Shown here in pieces: positions 56,291 through 64,000 of a DNA stretch of 64,000 bases; the stretch's first letter is position 1; every line of letters starts with the position of its first letter. The DNA is taken from assembly GCF_002288925.2 (NCBI RefSeq), contig NW_022098001.1, positions 12,582,557 to 12,646,556 on the forward strand. Direction: 5' to 3'. The translations under genes were made by a program, and so were the position numbers. Source of the DNA: Delphinapterus leucas (lineage: Eukaryota; Chordata; Mammalia; Artiodactyla; Monodontidae). The notes beneath the pieces are model-generated. The model searched no databases, was not told where the DNA came from, and was given only the letters and a program-made list of their open reading frames with translations.

Positions 56291-56455
56291 TAGTTCTCAA
56301 CTGTGGCTGTATGGTAAAAACATTGGGGTTGCTTTGCAAAAATACCCTTGCTTGGACTCCACCCCTAGGGATTTTGATGTCATTAGTCTGGGGTGGGGTC
56401 CAGGGATCAGTATTTTCCAGGTTCAAATGTGAATCAAAATTGAGAATCATGACTT
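56287..56455 (+). mobile_element. MER5A-type hAT MITE
   Basis: 'cagtagttctcaactgtggctg', 'ccttgcttggactccacccctagggattttgatg' and 'aattgagaatcatgac' mark a MER5A. Confidence 0.75.
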
Positions 56456-57498
56456 ATCTAACACTAACTTAACTTTATTTCACAAATTTTGAAATGTTGT
56501 AGTTTTATTTTCATTCAGTTCAAAATATTTTCTGATTTCTTTTGAAACTTGCTCTTTGATCCATGGATTATTTAGTAAGATATTCTTTAATTTCCAAGTA
56601 TTTGAATATTTTCAGTTATATTTTTGTTATTGATATCTAATTTAATTCCATTATGGCCAGAGAACTTACATTGTATGCTTTTAATTCATTTAAATGATTT
56701 AAGGTTTGCAGTAGAACCCAGAATATGGTCTGTCTTGGTGAATATTCAATGTGTATTTGAAAACCATCTGCAGGCTTTTGCAGTTGGAAAGATGTCAATT
56801 TGATGTAGTTGGTTGATGGTATTCTTCAATTCTACTATACCCTTGTGGATTTTCTGTCTACTTGTCCTAACAACTACTAAGAGAAGAGTATTAAATTCTC
56901 CAGCTATAACTGTGAATTTTTCCATTTTTCCTTCCAGTACTCTCAGCTTTTGTTTCATGTATTTTGAAACTGTTGCTAGTCTCATGCACATTTAGACTTA
57001 TGTCTACCTCGTGAATTGACCCTTTTATTGTGGTGTAACGTCCATCTTTACCCCTGGTAACTTGCTTTTATTCTTTGTTTTTTAATTTATTTTATTTCTT
57101 TATTTTTTATACAGCAGGTTCTTATTAGCTATCTATTTTATACATATTAGTGTATACATGTCAATCCCAATCTCCCAGTTCATCATCCCACCACCCCCCA
57201 CCCCACCACTTTCCCACCTTGGTGTCCATACGTTTGTTCTCTACATCTGTGCCTCTATTTCTGCCCTGCAAACCGGTTCATCTGTACCATTTTTGTAGAT
57301 TCCACATATATGTGTTAATATATGATATTTGTCTTTCTCTTTCTGACTTACTTCACTCTGTAGGACGGTCTCTAGATCCATCCACGTCTCTACAAATGAC
57401 CCCATTTTGTTGCTTTTTATGGCTGAGTAATATTCCATTGTATATATGTACCACATCTTATTTATCCATTCGTCTGTTGATGGGCGTTTAGGTTGCTT

Positions 57499-57858
57499 TC
57501 ATGACCTAGCTATTGTAAATAGTGCTGCAACGAACATTGGGGTGCATGTGTCTTTTTGAATTATGGTTTTCTCTGGGTATATGCCCAGTAGTGGGATTGC
57601 AGGGTCATATAGTAGTTTTATTTTTAGTTTTTTAAGGAACCTCCATGCTGTTCTCCATAGTGGCTGCATCAATTTACATTCCCACCAACAGTGCAGGAGG
57701 GTTCCCTTTTCTCCACACTCTCTCCAGCATTTGCTGTTTGTAGACTTTCTGATGATGCCCATTCTAACTGGTGTGAGGTGATACCTCATTGTAGTTTTGA
57801 TTTGCATTTCTCTAATAATTAGTGATGTTGAGCATCCTTTCATGTGTTTGTTGCCCAT
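57499..57858 (-). pseudogene. L1 ORF2 C-terminal fragment
   Basis: 119 codons with the conserved C-terminal cysteine region [18 protein letters not shown] and then [24 protein letters not shown]. This is the end of L1 ORF2 in piece A of the chimera; nothing upstream of it remains intact. Confidence 0.85.
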
Positions 57859-58615
57859 CTGTATGTCTTCTTTGGAGAAATGTCTATTTAGGTCTTCTGC
57901 CCATTTTTGGATTGGGTTGTTTCTTTTTTTTTAATATTGAGATGCAGGAGCTGTTTATATATTTTGGAGATTAACCCTTTGTCTGTTGATTCATTTGCAA
58001 ATATTTTCTCCCATTCTGAGGGTTGTCTTTTTTTTTTAACATCTTTATTGGGGTATAATTGCTTTACAATGGTGTGTTAGTTTCTGCTTTATAACAAAGT
58101 GAATCAGTTATACATATACATATGTTCCCATATGTCTTCCCTCTTGCGTCTCCCTCCCTCCCACCCTCCCTATCCCACCCCTCCAGGCTGTCACAAAGCA
58201 CCGAGCCAATATCCCTGTGCCATGCGGCTGCTTCCCACTAGCTATCTACCTCACGTTTGTTAGTGTGTATATGTCCATGACTCTCTCTCACCCTGTCACA
58301 GCTCACCCTTTCCCCTCCCCATATCCTCAAGTCCGTTCTCCAGTAGGTCTGCGTCTTTATTCCTGTCTTACCACTAGGTTCTTCATGACATTTTTTTTTC
58401 TTAAATTCCATATATATGTGTTAGCATACGGTATTTGTCTTTTTCTTTCTGACTTACTTCACTCTGTATGACAGACTCTAGGTCTATCCACCTCATTACA
58501 AATAGCTCAATTTCGTTTCTTTTTATGGCTGAGTAATATTCCATTGTATATATGTGCCACATCTTCTTTATCCATTCATCCGGTGATGGGCACTTAGGTT
58601 GTTTCCATCTCCGGG

Positions 58616-59524
58616 CTATTGTAGAGATGGTTTTGTGGTGCTGAATTCTCTTAGCTTTTGCTTGTCTGTAAGGCTTTTCATTTCTCCATCGAATCTGAAT
58701 GAGATCCTTGACGGGTAGAGTAATCTTGGTTGTAGCTTCTTCCCTTTCATCACTTTAAGTGTATCATGCCACTGCCTTCTGGCTTGTAGAGTTTCTGCTG
58801 AGAAATCAGCTGTTAACCTTATCGGAGTTCCCTTGTATGTTATCTGTTGTTTTTCCCTTGTTGCTTTCAATAATTTTTCTTTCTCTTCAATTTTTGTCAG
58901 TTCGATTACTTTGTGTCTCGTTGTGTTTCTCCTTCGGTTTAGCCTGCCTGGGACTCTCTGCACTTCCTGGACTTGAGTGGCTCTTTCCTTTCCCATGTTA
59001 GGGAAATTTTCGACTATAATCTCTTTAAATATTTTCTTGGGTCCTTTCTCTCTCTCTTCTCCTTCTGGAACTCCTATAATGAAAATGTTGTTGTTTTTAG
59101 TGTTGTCCCAGAGGCCTCTTATGCTGTCTTCATTTCTTTTCATTCTCTTTTCTTTATTCTGTTCCATGGCAGTGATTTCCACCATTCTGTCTTCCAGGTC
59201 ACTTATCCGTTCTTCTGCCTCTGTTATTCTGCTATTGATTCCTTCTAGCGTATTTTTCATTTCATTTATATTGTTGTTCATCTCTGTTTGTTTGTTCTTT
59301 AATTCTTCTAGGTGTTTTTTCTTTAATTCTTCAAGGTCTTTGTTAAACATTTCTTGCATCTTCTTGATCTTTGGCTCCATTCTTTTTCCGAGGTCCTGGA
59401 TCATCTTCACTATCATTTTTCTGAATTGTTTTTCTGGAAGGTTGCCTATCTCCACTTCTTTTAGTTGTTTTTCTGGGGTTTTATCCTGTTCCTTCATCTG
59501 GTACATAGTCCTCTGCCTTTTCAT
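58616..59524 (-). pseudogene. L1 ORF1, open almost to its end
   Basis: From the ATG at 59524 a single open frame of 302 codons covers the whole L1 ORF1p: N-terminal segment, coiled coil (MEPKIKKMQEMFNKDLEELKKK), RRM (NNIFIIGVPEGEER) and C-terminal domain (LQARRQWHDTLKVMKGKKLQPRLLYP). It has an in-frame duplication LEELKKK-HLEELKNKQ in the coiled coil. The frame ends at the junction with piece B (...TTKPSLQ-stop), a few residues before the normal end. It could still encode a nearly complete RNA-binding chaperone, but it has no ORF2 partner in this copy and expression is unknown. Confidence 0.85.
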
Positions 59525-60639
59525 TTTGTCTATCTTTCTGTGAATGTGGGTTTTGTTCAACAGGCTGCAGAGCTGTTGTAGTTCTTCTCACTTCTACTGT
59601 CTGCTCTCTGGTGGATGAGGCTAAGAGGCTTGTGCAAGCTTCCTGATGGGAGTAACTGGTGGTGTGTAGAGCTGTTGCTCTGGTGAGCAGAGCTCAGTAA
59701 AATTTTAATCTGCTTGTCTGCTGATGGGTGGGGCTGGGTTCCCTTCCTGTTGGTTTTTGGCCTGTGGTGACCCAGCACTGGTGCCTACCAGGCTCTTTGG
59801 TGGGGCTAATGGTGGACTCTGGGTGGGCTCATGCTAAGGAGTAATTCCCAGAACTTCTGCTGCCAATGTCCTTGTCCCCACGGTGAGCCACAGCCAATCC
59901 CCACCTCTGCAGGAGACCCTCCAACACTAGCAGGTAGGTCTGGTTCAGTCTCCTATGGGGTCACTGCTCCTTTCCCTGGGTCCTGATGTGCACACAAATT
60001 TGTGTGTGCCCTCCAAGAGTGGAGTCTCTGTTTTCCCCAGTCCTGTCAAAGTCCTGCAATCAAATCCTTCTAGCCTTCAAAGTCTGATTCTCTAGGAATT
60101 CCTCCTTCCATTGCTGTTCCCCCAGGTTGGGAAGCCTGATGTTACCCCTGGTAAGTTTCATTGCTCTGAAATTTACTTTGTCTGTTATTAATGTAGCCAT
60201 TCTAGCTCTCTTTACATTGGTGTTTGCATGGTCTATATTGCCCATCCTTTTACTTTTAACCTACCTATACCATTGTATTTAAAGTGGGTTTCCTGCAGAC
60301 AACATGTAGTTAGGTCTTTCTCTGTTATTTACTATGACATTCTCTTTCTCCTAAAAGATGCAGTTAGACTACTTAAATTTTCTGTAATTATTTATGTATT
60401 TGAATTAAGTATTCCACTTTATTATTTGTTTTCTATTTGATACCTCCCCTGATCCCTCTCCTCTGCTGTTATCTTTTTAATTATTTGAATATTTTGAATA
60501 ATTTTGTTAGTGGTTGCTCTAGAGATCACAACATATTACTTAACATTCACAACCTACCTAGAATAAATATTTTAGCATTTCAAGTGAAGTTCAGAAAACT
60601 TACCATCATATAAGTCTCTTTACTCTCCTCCCTTTATGT

Positions 60640-60875
60640 CAGTGGTCCCCAAACTTTTTGGCACCAGGGACTGGTTTTTTGGAAGACAATTTTTCCACTG
60701 GCGGGGGAGGGATGTTTCAGGTGGTAATGCAAGTGATGGGGAGCGATGGTGAGTGATGGGGAGTGGCAGATGAAGCTTCGCTGGCTCACCCACCGCTCAC
60801 CTCCTGCTATGCAGCACCATTCCTAGCAGGCCATGGACCAGTACTGGTCTGCGGCCTGGGGGTTGGAGACCCCTC
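60640..60875 (+). mobile_element. hAT-type MITE
   Basis: Starts cagtggtccccaaac and ends ggttggagacccctc, a terminal inverted repeat. The exact 8-bp TSD ctttatgt at 60632-60639 and 60876-60883 is the hAT signature length. Confidence 0.88.
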
Positions 60876-61789
60876 CTTTATGTTATAGTGGTCCTGTGTG
60901 TAACATCTATATGCATTGAAAACACCATCAAATAGTGTTATTATTTTTGCTTTTAACTGTAACATATATTTAAAACTTCACAATTATTCTATTTACCCAG
61001 ATATTTACTACTTCTGTGTATTGATTTTCTTTCCTTCATGAAGTTTCACTTTTCCCTCTGATATCATTTCCTTTCCCTCCCAAGAACTGCCTTTAGCATT
61101 TCTTTCAGAGAAGATCTGCTGGCAACAAATTCTCTTACTTTTCCTCCTCCTGAGAATGTCTTCACTTCGCTTTCATTCCTGAAGGATATTTTCACTGCAT
61201 ACAGAATTCTAGGTTGACTGTTCTTTCCTTTCAGCCCTTTGAAAGTGTTCTGTGGCTTCCTTCTGGTCTCCATTGTCTCTGATGAGAAAACTACAGTCAT
61301 TCTAAATCCTGTTCCTCTATAAGTAAAAGTATCATTTTTCTGTGACTTCTTTCAAGATTCCACCCCACCCTTTTTAGTGTTCTGCAGCTTGACTATGATA
61401 CATGTGAGCATGGATTGAGCTTACCCTGTTGGGGCTTCTTGAACCTGTAACTGTTGAATCCCAAGTTTACTCTAATTTGAGAAATTTTCAGCCACTATTT
61501 CTTCAAATATATACATATATGCTCTTTCTCCTTCATTTCTGGGATTCTGATGACAAAAACATCAGGCCTTTGTGTATTGTCCCATAGAGCCCTGAGGTTC
61601 TGTTCATTTTATTTTTTAATCTTTTCTCTTTTTTTGTTTGACTGGCTAATTCCTGAAGTATTATCCTTCAAAATACGAAAAATATGCTAAGGTTAACTGT
61701 CAGTGGTTTACTACCCTGTTTTACAACATATTGTGGCAGCAGTGAAACCAGATTCATTTCTCACCTGACAATCCTGCAATCACTGATAG

Positions 61790-61990
61790 TAGATGATAAT
61801 TCTTAACACTTACATGGTGACACAGTTTACAAAAAGTCTTCCCACACATATTGATCCCCATAGCCTTCAGTGAAGAATTATGTATTATTCTCATTTTTTA
61901 GGTAAGGAATTTGAGAAGCAAAATAATAAGTAGCCAGTCTAAGATAGCAGAGCTTATAGAAATTAAAACGGGGACCAATTGATTATACAC
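61790..61990 (+). mobile_element. MIR SINE (decayed)
   Basis: 'cccatagccttcagtgaagaattatgtattattctcattttttaggtaaggaatttgagaagc ... agtagccagtctaag' has MIR core spacing. Confidence 0.5.
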
Positions 61991-63387
61991 TATACACAGT
62001 TTCCTCCTTTATGGCAGTGGAATTACAAGCTAACTTTAAAATTAGGAATGTGTTTTCAAGCAATATATTAATACAACTCCAGTATATAAATGAACATGAG
62101 CAGAGTTGCTCTGGTTGCAGGATTGGCTTGTAGGACATTATACTCTGAGTGATAGAGGGTGAAAACCACTGCCATGCATCACAATTAGGCGTTGAAGGAC
62201 TGAGACGTGACCACTGAAAACATAGCTTCTTCTCACCAGAGGTGAAGCCCATCTGTCATGCATCTTTTATTTCAACAGATTTTGTCAAGTTCAATAACAG
62301 TTTCTCCTTGTGCACACTAAAGGTGAATCCATTTTTCTTGTTATTTTTACTCGAAAATTGGAGAGGGGGCATCCTGCATCTTGATAGACTACCACCCTCA
62401 GCAGCCTTTGTTAATTTGTGAGATTCTCCCCTAGATTTACTAAAGAACAGCAGAGACCAGATTAATCTTGGGCAATGTTCATTGTAATCCTAAAATGTCT
62501 GGGTTTTCAGCCATTCTTCACATTCCTGAAAAGGGATGCTTAGCAAGGAGGCAAAGTTGAGGAGCAGAAAGGCTACAGGCAAGGGTCCAAAGGCAATCAG
62601 TGATATGGTGGTCCTATGTCTCACTTGCAATGACTCATTAACAAGGCTCAGTATTTTAGTGTGACCTTGGTGGGCAGCATCTCACACAGTAATGCTCCAG
62701 ATTAAATTTTAAAATTTATACTGCTATTATTTTTAAGTTTCAGGTCTGGAATTTAGTATCTATTAATTCCTGGGGAAGAAAGACTAAGTGGCCTCCACAG
62801 CCACAGTTCCTGTTGTCACTGTCCCCTGCTCCACACCTTGAGGTATAACCAGATAAGCACGTATAAGACTGAACAGCCTGCATCTCAGGATTTATTCCAA
62901 TGCTTGTCTGTGTTCTTTCTGTGACTCTTTGTTGGCAGCTCTCAGGGCTAGAATAGTAGCTATTCCAGCATCATTCCGGAAGACAATAGCCTCATAGAGT
63001 GTTTAACCACCTCCCTCAATCGTGCAAGGTAAAGTCCTTCATGGATGCAAACTATTTGATTTTTATCAAAATTGTAAAGTTTTATCTTCTATGTTCTTCT
63101 CTTCCATATTTTCTATCTCTGCTTAGTGTTACATTTCAGGTAATTTGATAGCATCAGTCTTCCAATTCTCTAGTTCCTTCTTCAGGGACAACTGTGTCTA
63201 GCCTAGCCTAGTCTAGCCTAGTGTTTTAAAGCCTTTACCATTGGCTTCTCCCCCAGACAATAGTAACTAGCTAGTATCTATCTGACAAAGACAAAGCAGA
63301 GAGAAGTCTCTACTAAACATTTATTATTTCAAAACAGAAAAAAAAATAGGGTGAAAACCTCACTAACAAGCAAAAGGAATAGTATTT
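61991..63387. other. Unclassified stretch
   Basis: About 1.4 kb with no gene or repeat recognised apart from the pentanucleotide run at 63,197-63,225. Confidence 0.4.
63197..63225. repeat. (CTAGC)n pentanucleotide repeat
   Basis: About five units of ctagc/ctagt in 'gtctagcctagcctagtctagcctag'. Confidence 0.85.
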
Positions 63388-63568
63388 TTTTGTAAATTTG
63401 TATTGGAGTAGAGTTGATTTCCAATGTTGTGTTAGTTTCAGGTGTACAACAAAGTGAATCGCTTATACATGTATCCACTCTTTTTTTTTTTTAGATTCTT
63501 TTCCCATATAGGCCACTGCAGAGTATTGAGTAGAGTTCCCTGTGCAAATGAAAGAGTATTAAAACAAC
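63388..63568 (-). mobile_element. L1 3' UTR fragment, antisense
   Basis: 'gtattggagtagagttgatttccaatgttgtgttagtttcaggtgtacaacaaagtgaatcgc' and 'ttttcccatataggccactgcagagtattgagtagagttccctgtgc' are reversed L1 3' UTR. Confidence 0.82.
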
Positions 63569-63727
63569 CATGCACTAATCTCTTTTATTCTTTTATAGGA
63601 GACAGTCAATGCTGGCAAGGAAGTATGGAAATAGGTGTTTCCATATATTTCACGTGTAGGCATAAATTAGTACAACAATATTAAGAAGCAATTAAAAAAT
63701 GTATCAAGAAGCTTTACCCAGTTTTTA

Positions 63728-64000
63728 TTGGAACCAAGATGGTGGAGTAGAAGGACGTGCTCTCACTCCCTCTCGCGAGAACACCAGAAACACAACTAGT
63801 TGCAGGACAATCATCAACAGGAAGACACTGGAACTCACTAAAAAAATACCCCACATACAAAGACAAAGGAGAAGCCACAGTGAGAAGGTAGGAGGGGTGC
63901 AATCACAGCAAAATCAAATTCCATAACTGCTGGGTAAGTGACTCACAGACTGGAGAACACTTATACCACAGAAGTCCACCCACTGGAGAGAAGGTTCTGA
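63728..64000 (+). mobile_element. Start of a sense L1 (5' UTR), cut by the window edge
   Basis: It starts 'ttggaaccaagatggtggagtagaagg', a normal L1 5' end of this lineage, and continues through 'cataactgctgggtaagtgactcacagactggagaacacttataccacagaagtcc'. It belongs to the same 5' UTR type as the reversed piece at 59,561-60,141, which starts about 270 bp further in. Its coding part, if present, lies beyond position 64,000. Confidence 0.85.

Larger units (their letters stand above)
57061..60141 (-). mobile_element. Chimeric L1, antisense, three pieces with one TSD
   Basis: From its 3' end: piece A (57061-58027) is an L1 3' UTR plus ORF2 C-terminus. Piece B (58028-58622) opens with a T-run (reversed A-tail) and is a second L1 3' UTR of another type plus a bit of ORF2 end. 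Piece C (58623-60141) is ORF1 and most of a 5' UTR. The exact 13-bp TSD ttacccctggtaa lies at 57048-57060 and 60142-60154. Most of ORF2 is missing. Confidence 0.8.
56470..61680 (-). mobile_element. Old L1M, antisense, split by younger insertions
   Basis: Old reversed L1 in three outer pieces: 56470-57060 (endonuclease region of ORF2; the translation retains LKNTINQLHQID), 60155-60639 (ORF2 start region) and 60884-61680 (ORF1, with NSQPRILYAVKISF at 61,064-61,300). Gene order, ORF1 at the right and ORF2 at the left, fits one element. Interrupted by a chimeric L1 at 57,061-60,141 and a MITE at 60,640-60,875. Confidence 0.8.

Noticed and set aside
58977..59543. 188-codon plus-strand open frame, rich in Leu, Ile, Phe and Ser
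   Set aside because: It is the reverse strand of L1 ORF1; the hydrophobic look comes from the A-rich L1 sense strand.

Overview
The window is mammalian genomic DNA, most likely from a cetacean. The basis is about a dozen copies of the tRNA-derived CHR SINE (short CHR-2-like forms with 'ggcttccctggtgg' heads and 'gaggcccgcgtaccgc' ends, and longer CHR-1-like forms), L1 elements of the cetartiodactyl type, and no BovB repeat that I could see. Species cannot be fixed from the sequence alone.

Only one host gene can be supported: SDC2 (syndecan-2), on the minus strand. Its first coding exon is at 19216-19275. It encodes the whole signal peptide and ends in a perfect GTGAGT splice donor. Everything from 19215 down to position 1 is therefore SDC2 intron 1, and 19276 to about 20100 is the 5' leader and promoter, inside a CpG-rich block (about 17,990-20,060). 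From about 20,200 to 64,000 the window is the 5' flank of SDC2, where I find no other gene.

Intron 1 (1-19215) is mostly old DNA with scattered MIR, MER5-type hAT and L1 remnants, several CHR SINEs and one nearly complete Tigger1-type DNA transposon (9562-11942). The upstream flank (20,200-64,000) is dominated by LINE-1. A full-length but broken L1 lies at 27,638-35,110, with a second truncated L1 and an older one directly after it (to 38,466). A large old antisense L1 spans 56,470-61,680 and was split by a chimeric L1 insertion (57,061-60,141) and by a hAT-type MITE. The start of another sense L1 runs off the right edge (63,728-64,000). ERVL-MaLR solo LTRs occur at 22,338-22,725 and 45,116-45,602.

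I did not find a previously undescribed biological system. The observations most worth a second look are: the three-piece L1 chimera flanked by a single 13-bp target duplication; a short polyadenylated LTR- or UTR-like fragment retroposed into L1 ORF2; a CHR SINE with an internal deletion but intact target duplication; an inverted repeat carrying a 12-bp SINE head beside an assembly gap; and candidate CTCF and BLIMP1/IRF sites around SDC2 exon 1. All repeat calls come from recognising sequence by eye, so boundaries are approximate unless a target-site duplication (TSD) is given.
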